A DNA stretch of 64,000 nucleotides from Pseudomonas sp. JM0905a. GTDB lineage: Bacteria; Pseudomonadota; Gammaproteobacteria; Pseudomonadales; Pseudomonadaceae. Positions 16,350 to 24,345 of the stretch are shown here, piece after piece (positions within the stretch are counted from its first letter, which is position 1; each line of letters opens with the position of its first letter). The DNA is taken from NCBI RefSeq assembly GCF_014700075.1, contig NZ_JACXBU010000003.1, positions 1 through 64,000 on the forward strand, in the 5' to 3' direction. A program made the translations under genes and the position numbers. The notes beneath the pieces were generated by a model that saw only the letters and a program-made list of their open reading frames with translations, did no database searches and was not told the origin of the DNA.

Positions 16350-16565
16350 ATGGACCGCACCCTTACTGCCTCTGCCACTGCCCAGTTCGAATCCAGCCGC
16401 CCGCGCACCCACTGGTACCTGCGCGTCTTCGCCACCCTGGCCCAGTGGCAGCGTAATGCGCGCACGCGGCGCCAGCTCGCCCAGCTGGACACCCGCGCCC
16501 TGGCTGATGTGGGGATCAGTCCGAGCGAGCGCCACCAGGAGCTGGAGCGTCCCTTCTGGCGTTGA
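16350..16565 (+). CDS. DUF1127 small basic protein, copy 2
   Basis: 71 residues, exactly the length of copy 1 and similar along its whole extent: a MDRTL/MERTL start, LAQWQRNARTRRQLAQLDTRALADVGIS, and the end ELERPFWR. The two genes look like a tandem duplication that has kept promoter, leader hairpin and coding region. The conserved FWR end and the basic helix match DUF1127. No terminator is obvious after this copy. The next gene begins 168 bp later and is unrelated. Confidence 0.8.
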   Translation: MDRTLTASATAQFESSRPRTHWYLRVFATLAQWQRNARTRRQLAQLDTRALADVGISPSERHQELERPFWR

Positions 16566-16733
16566 GCACCGATGTGCGGCACACGCGTCGGAATGCATCA
16601 GCGCCTCCGACGCGCAGCCGCCACTCTCAGGCGCTTGGCCAGTACTGGCCTGGAACAGCCATATTGACTAGGCTTTCCCTCCAGCCGGCGGCATTTATCA
16701 CGCCGCCGGCCCGGTCAGTAAAAGGAGCCCCCC

Positions 16734-17051
16734 ATGACCTCTATTCGCCTGCTCAGCGCAGCCGCCCTGCTGGCGCTCGCCACCAGCGCCTCGGCCACCA
16801 GCTTCGTGGTTACCACTGACGCTGTGGTCAACGCCGTTGCGGCCACCTCGGATGCCACATCCGACGTCACCTCTTCGTTCAAGGACGACAAGATCGTACT
16901 CGCCGCCCGTGACGACGCCGCCAGCTTCGTCGCCAGCTCCGGCGACATCCGTGGTGCCCAGCTGGAAGCCGCGTTCAAGCACATCCGCAGCGCACAGCCG
17001 CAACTGGCGGCCAGCGACCTGCAACTGGCCCAGGCCATCCTCGCCCTCTGA
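16734..17051 (+). CDS. DUF2388 secreted protein, copy 1
   Basis: A 105-residue protein with a signal peptide (residues 1-20, ending ATSASA). The mature part has the DUF2388 block DDKIVLAARDDAASFVASSGDIRGAQLEAAF and ends in QLAQAILAL. Function unknown; the family is largely confined to Pseudomonas and relatives. It is followed by a paralogue (17218) and the DUF4105 gene (17558), a trio I recall as conserved in P. aeruginosa. A GGAG site precedes the start. Confidence 0.8.
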   Translation: MTSIRLLSAAALLALATSASATSFVVTTDAVVNAVAATSDATSDVTSSFKDDKIVLAARDDAASFVASSGDIRGAQLEAAFKHIRSAQPQLAASDLQLAQAILAL

Positions 17052-17217
17052 CGGCACCCTCCGGGCCGCGCACGTCGCGGCCCAACGGGCTGCACACCGC
17101 GTGCCGCCTGGCTCTCGTCCGCTCATTCCGCTAACCTTCGCGCCCTGCGCCCGAGGCTGAGAACTGCCGACGGGCAATTTCGTCCAATGCCTTAGAAATT
17201 TCCAACGGAGAGCTTCC

Positions 17218-17538
17218 ATGCGCCGCTCGCTGTCTGTCGCAGCCATCGCCCTTTCCCTCGTTGCCGGTGCCGCCCAGGCCCAGACCCTGGTGGCGACCAG
17301 CAACATCATCGTCCGCGCGCTGGATCGCACCCTCGATTTCACCTCCGACACCACCACTTCGATCCGCGATATGAAGGTCGTCGTGGCTGCCCGTGACGAC
17401 GCCGCCAGCTTCGTCGCCAGCGCCGGCGAGATCCGTGGCGCCCAGCTGGAAGCGGCCTTCGCCGCCCTGCGCGAACAGTTCCCGCAAGCCCGCGAGGCCA
17501 GCGACCTGGCCCTGGCGGAAACCATCGTCGCCCTCTGA
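17218..17538 (+). CDS. DUF2388 secreted protein, copy 2
   Basis: A 106-residue paralogue of the previous gene: signal peptide to about residue 21 (AGAAQA), then KVVVAARDDAASFVASAGEIRGAQLEAAF, the same ARDDAASFVAS core and the same Ala-Leu C-terminus. It ends 19 bp before the CTG-initiated DUF4105 frame, so the two are probably translated from one mRNA. Role unknown; a periplasmic or surface location follows from the signal peptide. Confidence 0.8.
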   Translation: MRRSLSVAAIALSLVAGAAQAQTLVATSNIIVRALDRTLDFTSDTTTSIRDMKVVVAARDDAASFVASAGEIRGAQLEAAFAALREQFPQAREASDLALAETIVAL

Positions 17539-17557
17539 CCCTCACGAGCATCAGCCC

Positions 17558-19516
17558 CTGAACACCTGGTTTCGCCGAATCTGCCTGGGCGGTCTGTTAC
17601 TGGCAGGCAGCGCTCAGGCCGAGTTGCGCCTGGCACTGGATGACGAAGGGCTGACCGCAGCCCAGCGTCAGGCCAGCCAGCAATTGCTGGACGAGGCCCT
17701 TGCGGCCCTGCCGCCGACCTTCATCCAGCGCCTGGATCGGGAAGTGGAAGTGGGCTGGAGCGATGACCTGCCGGAGAACGGCTACGGTCGAGCCACCCGC
17801 TTCGATGCCCTGGTGCTCAATCGAAACCTGCTGGCGAACCTCACCGACGGCAGCGCGGCGACGCAGAAGACCAATCGCGTACACGGCACGGTGCGCCGCG
17901 AACTGCTCGCCACCGTGCTCCACGAACTGACCCACCTCTACGACCGCGCGCGACTCTGGTCCGCCGCCGAGAAGACGCAACAGTTCCGCTGCCGCAACCA
18001 GGCTGGCAGCAACGGCCTGGTGGGCCTGCCCGGCGACTGCCGCGGGCAGACCGAGCGCCGCTTCACCCTGAGCGACGACCCGCGCCTGCTCGACCTCGCC
18101 GGCTGGCCGCAGTACGTCGGCAAGCGCGGCCAGCGCGAGCAGGACAACCACCAGGTGGCGCGCAGCCCGGATATCTACGAGCTGTCGAACCCCCGCGAAT
18201 TTGTCGCGGTGAACATGGAGTACTTCCTCCTCGACCCGACCTATGGCTGCCGTCGTCCGGCGCTCTACCGCTACTACCGCGAACACTTCGGCTGGGCGCC
18301 GGAACGGCAAGGCACCTGCAATGACGGTTACGCCTATCTCAACGCCGGTCGCGACTTCGGCAAGCAGCCCCTGGGCAAGCTCGACCCCGAGCGCGTCTAC
18401 GAGGTGGATTACCTGTTCGCCGAAGCCAACCAGAACTGGGTGAGCCGCTGGGGCCACAGCATGCTGCGCCTGGTGATCTGTGCCCCCGGCCGCCCGCGCG
18501 GGCCGGACTGCCGCCTCGACCTCGACCAGCACCTGGTGCTGTCCTACCGCGCCTTCGTCGGCGACGTACAGCTCTCCAGCTGGGACGGTCTCACCGGCGC
18601 CTATCCGTCGCGCCTGTTCGTGCTGCCACTGCACCAGGTGATCGAGGAATACACCAAGGTCGAGCTCCGCAGCCTGGCGTCGGTGCCGCTCAAGCTCAGC
18701 CGCGAGGAAGTGGAAACCCTGGTGGAACACGCCGCCGAGATGCACTGGAGCTACGACGGCGACTACTGGTTCCTCTCCAACAACTGCGCCGTGGAAACGC
18801 TCAAGCTATTGCGCAGCGGCACCGACCACCCGGCCCTGCGCGACCTCGACAGCATCATGCCCAACGGCCTCCTGAAGCTGTTGGAGGGTCGCGGTGTGGC
18901 CGACCCCACCCCCCTGGAAGATCCCAAGGAAGCCCTGCGCCTGGGCTATCGCTTCGACTCCTTCCGCGACCGTTACCAGGCCATGTTCAAGATCCTCCGC
19001 GAGCGCCTGAACGTGCCGCAGGAACAAGTGGAAGACTGGCTGGAACTACCCGCCGAACAGCGCCGCCCCTGGTTCGACGAGGCCGACCTGCGCGCCAGCG
19101 CCGCCCTGCTCCTGCTTGAACAAGCCGCTCAGCGCCGCCAGTTGCTGCTGGCCCAGGACGAGCTCAAGCGAAATTACCTCAGCTCCCGCGAACAGGCCGG
19201 GCAGACCCGTTTCGCCAAGGCCGGCGGCACCCTGGAACAGATGCTCGCCAACAGCGGTTTCCTCAGCCGCCCGGCAGAATTGCTGCAAGGCGGCTACGGT
19301 CTGCCGCAAAGCACCGAGTGGCAACGCCTGGAAGCTGAAAGCAGCAGCCGCCAGCAGACCATGCGCAAGCTCAACGACGACCTCGACCGCGAAGTCCGCA
19401 GCTTGCTGGAACCCCAGCGCCTGGCCGAGCTGAATGCCACCGAAGCCAACCTCAAGGCCATTGGCACGCACCTGCGCCAGTTGCACAAGCAGTCCGGCGG
19501 GTTGGTCCTTCCGTAA
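17558..19516 (+). CDS. DUF4105 protein with HExxH motif and apparent CTG start
   Basis: About 652 residues. The N-terminus NTWFRRICLGGLLLAGSAQA is a clean signal peptide, but no ATG, GTG or TTG precedes it in a sensible position; the codon where it must begin is CTG at 17558. TVLHELTHLYD (near residue 127) contains a zinc-protease-type HExxH. The DUF4105 region follows (SRWGHSMLRLVICAPG, then FLSNNCAVETLKLLR, whose His, Asn and Cys are typical of papain-like or NlpC-like folds). The C-terminal 150 residues are helical and Gln-rich. Exported, perhaps envelope-associated; enzyme activity is inferred from motifs only. It follows two DUF2388 genes. Confidence 0.8.
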   Translation: MNTWFRRICLGGLLLAGSAQAELRLALDDEGLTAAQRQASQQLLDEALAALPPTFIQRLDREVEVGWSDDLPENGYGRATRFDALVLNRNLLANLTDGSAATQKTNRVHGTVRRELLATVLHELTHLYDRARLWSAAEKTQQFRCRNQAGSNGLVGLPGDCRGQTERRFTLSDDPRLLDLAGWPQYVGKRGQREQDNHQVARSPDIYELSNPREFVAVNMEYFLLDPTYGCRRPALYRYYREHFGWAPERQGTCNDGYAYLNAGRDFGKQPLGKLDPERVYEVDYLFAEANQNWVSRWGHSMLRLVICAPGRPRGPDCRLDLDQHLVLSYRAFVGDVQLSSWDGLTGAYPSRLFVLPLHQVIEEYTKVELRSLASVPLKLSREEVETLVEHAAEMHWSYDGDYWFLSNNCAVETLKLLRSGTDHPALRDLDSIMPNGLLKLLEGRGVADPTPLEDPKEALRLGYRFDSFRDRYQAMFKILRERLNVPQEQVEDWLELPAEQRRPWFDEADLRASAALLLLEQAAQRRQLLLAQDELKRNYLSSREQAGQTRFAKAGGTLEQMLANSGFLSRPAELLQGGYGLPQSTEWQRLEAESSSRQQTMRKLNDDLDREVRSLLEPQRLAELNATEANLKAIGTHLRQLHKQSGGLVLP

Positions 19517-19595
19517 AGCACGCCATGTGCTCTCCGCACTCGGGGCCGTTGGGTTTCGCGCAGCTCTAGCCAACCTACGAAAGGCCCGCCAGTGC

Positions 19596-19659
19596 GTAAG
19601 GTGCGCCATGCGGACCGGCACCCCGTGCGGAGATTTCGGTGCGCGCAGAGCACCCTACG
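19596..19659. repeat. GGTGCGC/GCACC repeat, copy 2
   Basis: GCGTAAGGTGCGCC at the left and GGTGCGCGCAGAGCACCCTACGC at the right form inverted ends (GCGTAAGGTGC / GCACCCTACGC) around two smaller hairpins. Similar in design to 16126-16182. It lies between the convergent DUF4105 and GFA genes. Confidence 0.45.
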
Positions 19660-19669
19660 CGGTCCCGAC

Positions 19670-20071
19670 TCACAGCTGCTCCTCATCCTCCTCCGGCAAT
19701 TGCGGGTCCAGATGCAGCCAGGGAAGACGACTCTTCACCCAGATATGCCGGTTCGGCGGAGCGGTTTCGGGCCGGTCCAGGGTGGCTACCGTCAGGTCCA
19801 GGGTGTCCGGGGCGAGCTGGGTGAAGAACGCCAGCTGGCTGCCGCAGTTCGCGCAGAAGTAGCGGATGCAATCGGCGGACGAGGCGTACTCGGCCGGGGT
19901 ACCGGCGGTCCAGCGGAAGCTCGCCAGGGGTACCGTGGCCCAAGTGGTGACGATGCCGCCGGTGGTCCGCCGACAGATCGAGCAATGGCAGTGGGCAACG
20001 TCGGTCAAGGGCGCCTCGACGGTGTAGCGCAGCTGCCCACAGTGGCAGCCGCCGGTGTGCAGGTCGGTCAT
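19670..20071 (-). CDS. GFA-family (glutathione-dependent formaldehyde-activating-like) protein
   Basis: 133 residues with the zinc-binding GFA pattern: GCHCGQLRY, then HCHCSICRR, then FCANCGSQL near residue 70. These Cys residues hold the structural and catalytic zincs of the Mss4-like fold. GFA proteins are usually annotated as glutathione-dependent but most have unknown substrates. I took the ATG at 20071 (MTDLHTGGCHCG) because longer in-frame starts add an unrelated extension. Divergent from the AEC transporter gene with a 100-bp gap. Confidence 0.85.
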   Translation of the reverse strand: MTDLHTGGCHCGQLRYTVEAPLTDVAHCHCSICRRTTGGIVTTWATVPLASFRWTAGTPAEYASSADCIRYFCANCGSQLAFFTQLAPDTLDLTVATLDRPETAPPNRHIWVKSRLPWLHLDPQLPEEDEEQL

Positions 20072-20171
20072 GGCAGTCTCCGCTCGCGGGGTCCTGCTTA
20101 ACGCTAGCAGGCGGTTGCGCAGGGCCGTCTGCATACCGAAGATGAGGGCTTCCCGCTGACTGGATGTCGCC

Positions 20172-21080
20172 GTGCTCACCCTCTTCCAGGCCCTCTGGCC
20201 CCTCTTCACCCTGATCGTCGGCGGCCATCTGCTGCGTCGCTGGGACTTCCCCGGCGAAGCCTTCTGGCCCGCCGCCGAGCGTCTGAACTACTTCATTCTC
20301 TTCCCCGCCCTGCTCTTCAGCAGCCTGGCCACCGCACCGCTCGGCAACCCGGCGCTACCCCGGCTGGCGCTGGCGGTGTTCCTGGGCCTTGGCATCGGCT
20401 GGGCCGCCTTGCTGCTGGCGCGACGCCTGCTGAACTGGCCGGCCTCGCGCTTCGGCGCCATCACCCAGGGCATCCTGCGCTTCAACACCTACCTGGGCCT
20501 GGCCGCCATAGGCAGCCTCCATGGCAAGGACGGCCTGGCCATTGCGGCGCTGATGCTGGCCCTGATGGTGCCGACGGTGAACCTGATGTCGGTCTGGGCC
20601 CTGACCGCCGATCGCGGCGTGAGCCTGCGCGGCCTGTTGCTGCCGGTGGCGAAGAACCCGCTGATCCTCGCCTGCCTGGCCGGCGCCCTGGTCAACCTGG
20701 CCGGCATCGGCCTGCCCGGCGGCACCGACCGCCTGCTCAACCTGCTGGCGGTGGCCAGCCTGCCGCTGGGCCTGCTCTGCGTCGGCGCAGCGCTACGCCC
20801 CCAGGAGCTGGCCGGCGAGGCTCCCGCACTGGCCTGGAACTGCGCCGTGCGCCTGCTGGCCATGCCCGCCCTCGCCTTCCTGGTGGCCCGCGCGCTCGGC
20901 CTGCCCGCCATGGAAAGCAGCATCCTGGTGCTGTTCTTCGCCCTACCCACGGCGCCCACGGCCTATGTGCTGACCCGCCAGCTCGGCGGCGACAGCCACC
21001 TGATGGCTGGCATCATCACCCTGCAGACCCTGCTCGCCGCCGGCAGCCTGCTGCTGGTGATGCGCACACTGTCCGCCTGA
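20172..21080 (+). CDS. AEC-family (auxin efflux carrier type) transporter
   Basis: 302 residues, with about ten hydrophobic helices in two halves separated by a short polar region, the AEC/PIN-like layout. It starts at GTG 20172 (LTLFQALWPLFTLIVGG); the nearby ATG at 20164 is out of frame. Members export or import malate, malonate or similar organic anions. No regulatory gene is attached, and the substrate cannot be read from the sequence. The next gene, a citrate-type transporter, starts 261 bp downstream. Confidence 0.85.
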   Translation: MLTLFQALWPLFTLIVGGHLLRRWDFPGEAFWPAAERLNYFILFPALLFSSLATAPLGNPALPRLALAVFLGLGIGWAALLLARRLLNWPASRFGAITQGILRFNTYLGLAAIGSLHGKDGLAIAALMLALMVPTVNLMSVWALTADRGVSLRGLLLPVAKNPLILACLAGALVNLAGIGLPGGTDRLLNLLAVASLPLGLLCVGAALRPQELAGEAPALAWNCAVRLLAMPALAFLVARALGLPAMESSILVLFFALPTAPTAYVLTRQLGGDSHLMAGIITLQTLLAAGSLLLVMRTLSA

Positions 21081-21233
21081 GGCCACGGAGGCAAATCCAC
21101 CGTTCGTCGACAAATCCCTACCAGATCGGACGCGATCACCGCCGAAAGCTCGTTGAAAGGTTGGCGCCTTAGCATCCGCCTCCACTACCGGCACCAGACC
21201 GGTAACCCGACAACAACAAGATTGGTGATCGAT

Positions 21234-21302
21234 ATGCTCCGCTCCCGCTGCCTGCCCGGCATCTCTTCGTCCTCCCTCCGCACGCCTTCGGCCACGCGCT
21301 GA
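21234..21302 (+). CDS. Possible 22-codon leader peptide upstream of the CitMHS gene
   Basis: An ATG at 21234 opens a 22-residue frame (MLRSRCLPGISSSSLRTPS then ATR) ending at TGA 21300-21302, 39 bp before the transporter start. The sequence just before it (21209-21220) is CGACAACAACAAG, which resembles the A-rich Hfq/Crc catabolite-repression target (AAnAAnAA). There is no strong SD, so it may be chance. Confidence 0.25.
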   Translation: MLRSRCLPGISSSSLRTPSATR

Positions 21303-21341
21303 CCGTCCTCGCCCCACCCGAATAACGTCCGGAGAACCGCC

Positions 21342-22649
21342 ATGCTGACTCTGCTCGGCTTCGCCATGGTCATCTGCTTCATGTACCTGATCATGACCAA
21401 GCGCCTGTCTGCCCTGATCGCCCTGATCATCGTCCCCATTGTCTTCGCCCTGATCGGCGGCTTTGCCGCGGGCATCGGTCCGATGATGCTGGAAGGCATC
21501 GGCAAGCTCGCCCCCACCGGCGTGATGCTGATGTTCGCCATCCTCTACTTCGCCCTGATGATCGACTCCGGCCTGTTCGACCCGGCCGTACGCAAGATCC
21601 TCAAGCTGGTGAAGGGCGACCCGCTGAAAGTCTCGATGGGCACCGCTGCCCTGGCGCTGATCGTCTCCCTCGACGGCGACGGCGCCACCACCTACATGAT
21701 CTGCGTTGCCGCCCTGCTGCCGCTGTACAGCCGCCTGGGCATGAGCCCGCTGATCATGGCCGGCCTGATCATCCTCGCCGGCGGCATCATGAACATGACC
21801 CCCTGGGGCGGCCCTACCGCCCGCGCCGCCAGCGCCCTGCACGTGGACCCGTCGGACATCTTCGTGCCGATGATCCCGGCCATGGCCGCCGGCGCCATCG
21901 CCCTGTTCGGCCTCGCCTGGGCCTACGGCAAACGCGAGCGCGCCCGCCTCGGCGTGCTGCACCTGCCGGATGACCAGATCAATCACGACGAAATCAGCGT
22001 GTCGCAGTACCCGGAGGCCCGCCGTCCCAAGTTGCTGTGGGTGAACGGCGCGCTGACCGCCGCCCTGATGGTGACCCTGATCGCCGGGCTGCTGCCGCTG
22101 CCGGTGCTGTTCATGATCGCCTTCAGCCTGGCCATGATCATCAACTACCCCTGCCTGCAGCAGCAGAAGGAACGGGTCGCGGCCCATGCCGGCAACGTGC
22201 TGGCGGTGGTCGGCCTGATCTTCGCTGCGGGCATCTTCACCGGCATCCTCTCCGGCACCGGCATGGTGGAAGCCATGTCCAAGAGCCTGCTGACGGTCAT
22301 CCCGCCGTCCATGGGACCGTACATGGCGGTGATCACTGCGGTCGTGAGCATGCCGTTCACCTTCTTCATGTCCAACGACGCTTTTTATTACGGCGTGTTA
22401 CCGGTTCTGGCCGAGGCCGCGAGCCATTACGGCATCAGCCCGGTGGAGATGGCGCGGGCGTCTATCGTAGGCCAGCCGGTGCATCTGCTGAGCCCGCTGG
22501 TGCCCTCCACCTACCTGCTGGTGGGCCTGGCCAAGGTGGAGTTCGGCGACCACCAGCGCTTCACGTTGAAGTGGGCGGTGATGATTTGTCTGTGTATCCT
22601 CGTCGCCGCCTTGCTGCTGGGTGTGTTCCCGCTCTTCGGATCACACTGA
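21342..22649 (+). CDS. CitMHS-family Mg-citrate:proton symporter
   Basis: A 435-residue inner-membrane transporter with about twelve helices and CitMHS landmarks: the N-terminal MLTLLGFAMVICFMYLIMTKRLSA region, SLDGDGATTYMICVAALLPLY, IMNMTPWGGPTARAASAL, and MSNDAFYYGVLPVLAEAASHYGI. Family members take up citrate complexed with divalent metal using the proton gradient. GGAG precedes the ATG. The leader contains an A-rich Hfq/Crc-like stretch and a short frame, so carbon catabolite repression is plausible. It ends at a 14-bp hairpin. Confidence 0.9.
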   Translation: MLTLLGFAMVICFMYLIMTKRLSALIALIIVPIVFALIGGFAAGIGPMMLEGIGKLAPTGVMLMFAILYFALMIDSGLFDPAVRKILKLVKGDPLKVSMGTAALALIVSLDGDGATTYMICVAALLPLYSRLGMSPLIMAGLIILAGGIMNMTPWGGPTARAASALHVDPSDIFVPMIPAMAAGAIALFGLAWAYGKRERARLGVLHLPDDQINHDEISVSQYPEARRPKLLWVNGALTAALMVTLIAGLLPLPVLFMIAFSLAMIINYPCLQQQKERVAAHAGNVLAVVGLIFAAGIFTGILSGTGMVEAMSKSLLTVIPPSMGPYMAVITAVVSMPFTFFMSNDAFYYGVLPVLAEAASHYGISPVEMARASIVGQPVHLLSPLVPSTYLLVGLAKVEFGDHQRFTLKWAVMICLCILVAALLLGVFPLFGSH

Positions 22650-22667
22650 CAGTCGCTAACTGACATT

Positions 22668-22709
22668 CGAACAAGCCGGAATTTGCGTAAGCTCTTTCCG
22701 GCTTGTTCG
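22668..22709 (+). terminator. Hairpin between the CitMHS and TerC genes
   Basis: CGAACAAGCCGGAA (22668-22681) and TTCCGGCTTGTTCG (22696-22709) are perfect 14-bp inverted copies with a 14-base loop. Only a weak T-rich tail (TGTTCC) follows, so it is a transcript-end hairpin that may act as a terminator or stabiliser. Confidence 0.6.
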
Positions 22710-22752
22710 TGTTCCATCCCTAGACCAAGAAACTTGTGAGGATCAACGCATC

Positions 22753-23511
22753 ATGGAATGGCTGACCAGCCCGGAAATCTGGGTCGCCTTCTTCACCCTG
22801 ACCGCCCTGGAAATCGTCCTCGGCATCGACAACATCATCATGATCGCCATCCTCGTGGGCCGCATGCCGCCGCACATGCAGGCACGCACCCGCTTCTTCG
22901 GCCTGGCGCTGGCGATGATCACCCGCATCCTGCTGCTGCTCTCCATCACCTGGATCATGCGGCTCACCAACGACCTGTTCCAGCTGTTCGGCCAGGGCAT
23001 CTCCGGCCGTGACCTGATCCTCTTCTTCGGCGGCCTGTTCCTGCTGTGGAAGAGCACCACCGAGATGTACCACAGCCTGGAAGGCGAAGATGAATCCGAA
23101 GCCGCGCCCAACGGCGCAGCGCGCAACTTCATCGGCACCATCATCCAGATCGCCATCATCGACATCGTGTTCTCGCTGGACTCGGTGATCACCGCTGTCG
23201 GCATGGTTTCCCACGTGCCGGTAATGGTGGCTGCGATCATCGTCGCCGTGCTGGTGATGATGCTGGCCGCTGGCACCATCAGCGCCTTCATCGACAAGCA
23301 CCCGAGCCTGAAGATGCTGGCACTGGCCTTCCTGGTCGTGGTCGGTACCGTGCTGATCGCCGAGTCCTTCGAAGTCCACGTGCCGAAGGGTTACGTCTAC
23401 TTCGCCATGGCCTTCTCCCTGGCCGTGGAGGCGCTCAACATCCGCATGCGCATCGCTCGCGGTCGCAAGGAAGACCCGGTGAAACTGCGCAAGGACATTC
23501 CTGGGCAGTAA
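22753..23511 (+). CDS. TerC-family integral membrane protein
   Basis: 252 residues with seven or eight hydrophobic segments and the two TerC signature acidic motifs, LEIVLGIDNIIMI near residue 20 and IDIVFSLDSVITAVGM near residue 140; the Asp residues in them are thought to bind metal. TerC/Alx proteins are implicated in manganese export and metallation of exported proteins. No yybP-ykoY riboswitch-like sequence is apparent in the short leader. A GAGG site precedes the ATG and a strong terminator follows the stop. Confidence 0.9.
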   Translation: MEWLTSPEIWVAFFTLTALEIVLGIDNIIMIAILVGRMPPHMQARTRFFGLALAMITRILLLLSITWIMRLTNDLFQLFGQGISGRDLILFFGGLFLLWKSTTEMYHSLEGEDESEAAPNGAARNFIGTIIQIAIIDIVFSLDSVITAVGMVSHVPVMVAAIIVAVLVMMLAAGTISAFIDKHPSLKMLALAFLVVVGTVLIAESFEVHVPKGYVYFAMAFSLAVEALNIRMRIARGRKEDPVKLRKDIPGQ

Positions 23512-23522
23512 GCCGAAGCAAT

Positions 23523-23552
23523 GAAGAACGGGGCCGAATGGCCCCGTTCTTC
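23523..23552 (+). terminator. Intrinsic terminator after the TerC gene
   Basis: GAAGAACGGGGCC (23523-23535) and GGCCCCGTTCTTC (23540-23552) form a 13-bp stem with a GAAT loop, 11 bp after the stop codon. Confidence 0.85.
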
Positions 23553-23719
23553 ATTGGGCACGAACAACCCAGCGCGCCAACTCATTGATTCGAAACGCTC
23601 CGCGGAATCATTAACGGCGTTGATGTTTTCTATGCCGAGTGATCACTTTTTAATCAGAACCCCATCCGTAACATGGGCTCCAGAAGAAGTTTCCTCCCCC
23701 CTTCACGGAGCCAAAGATC

Positions 23720-24013
23720 ATGAAAACCCAAGCCTTCGCTGCCCTGTTCATCGCTGCCCTGAGCACCTCCGCCTTTGCCCTGCCGTCCGAGTCGCAGCCA
23801 GTGTTGGGTGAGTCGAAAGAAGCCACCACCCTTCAGGTCATCGACCCGGTTGCCGCCGAAGGTAGCTTCATGGTCCTGGACCGCGTGGCTGAAGGTGGCT
23901 CCGACCGCACTGGCGCCAACCGCGTCGCCGAAGGCGGCGCTGACCGAACCGGTGCCAACCGTATCGCCGAAGGCGGTGCCGACCGTCTGCTGAAAGCCCA
24001 GCGCATCAGCTGA
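23720..24013 (+). CDS. Small secreted protein with 13-residue DRTGANRxAEGGA repeats
   Basis: 97 residues. The first 20 are a signal peptide (AALFIAALSTSAFA). After an acidic linker the C-terminal 45 residues are built from repeats of AEGG(S/A)DRTGANR(V/I): RVAEGGSDRTGAN, RVAEGGADRTGAN, RIAEGGADR. The repeat is also visible in the DNA (GCCGAAGGCGGCGCTGACCG and near copies). I have seen similar Pseudomonas proteins labelled phage infection protein, without evidence I can vouch for. It has its own upstream AT-rich region and its own terminator, so it is a monocistronic gene. Function unknown. Confidence 0.75.
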   Translation: MKTQAFAALFIAALSTSAFALPSESQPVLGESKEATTLQVIDPVAAEGSFMVLDRVAEGGSDRTGANRVAEGGADRTGANRIAEGGADRLLKAQRIS

Positions 24014-24032
24014 TCGCAGCCTGCAAAACCTC

Positions 24033-24060
24033 AAAGCCCGGCGGATGCCGGGCTTTTTGT
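24033..24060 (+). terminator. Intrinsic terminator after the repeat-protein gene
   Basis: AAAGCCCGGC (24033-24042) and GCCGGGCTTT (24047-24056) form a 10-bp stem with a GGAT loop and a T-run, 20 bp after the stop codon. Confidence 0.88.
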
Positions 24061-24345
24061 TTGTGGGTAGGGTGTGACGGGCGCCCCCATCACGCGCCAC
24101 GGGATCGGGCAACCCCATGCGGAAACCACCTCAGCTTTTTGCGCCAACTTATTGATCGGCAACGAGCACAAACCCCGGAGACGGGCTTTACTTGTCAGCA
24201 GGTGAAGAAAAAGTCAGGCACGCAGCGGTAATCAGTCAGGGCCGGGACGGTCCAACGATGACAATATTGTTACAGATCGCCTGCCAGGGCCGCCGCGTTC
24301 CCGCCCACGGGCAGAGCCGCCTTCTAGATCGCCAGGAGGGCCACC
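24061..24345. other. 285-bp intergenic region before the Na/Pi transporter gene
   Basis: I see no gene. CTGTAAC-aata-TTGTCAT on the minus strand (24258-24275) resembles a reversed PhoB box (two CTGTCAT-like units with 11-bp spacing). Its orientation is opposite to the transporter gene that starts 71 bp later, so support is weak. A GTAGGGTGTGACGGGCG segment near 24066 resembles a degenerate end of the GGTGCGC repeat family. Confidence 0.3.

Noticed and set aside
22650-22752. yybP-ykoY manganese riboswitch before the TerC gene
   Set aside because: The gap is only about 100 bp and is largely the 14-bp hairpin that ends the citrate transporter transcript; no aptamer core is seen.
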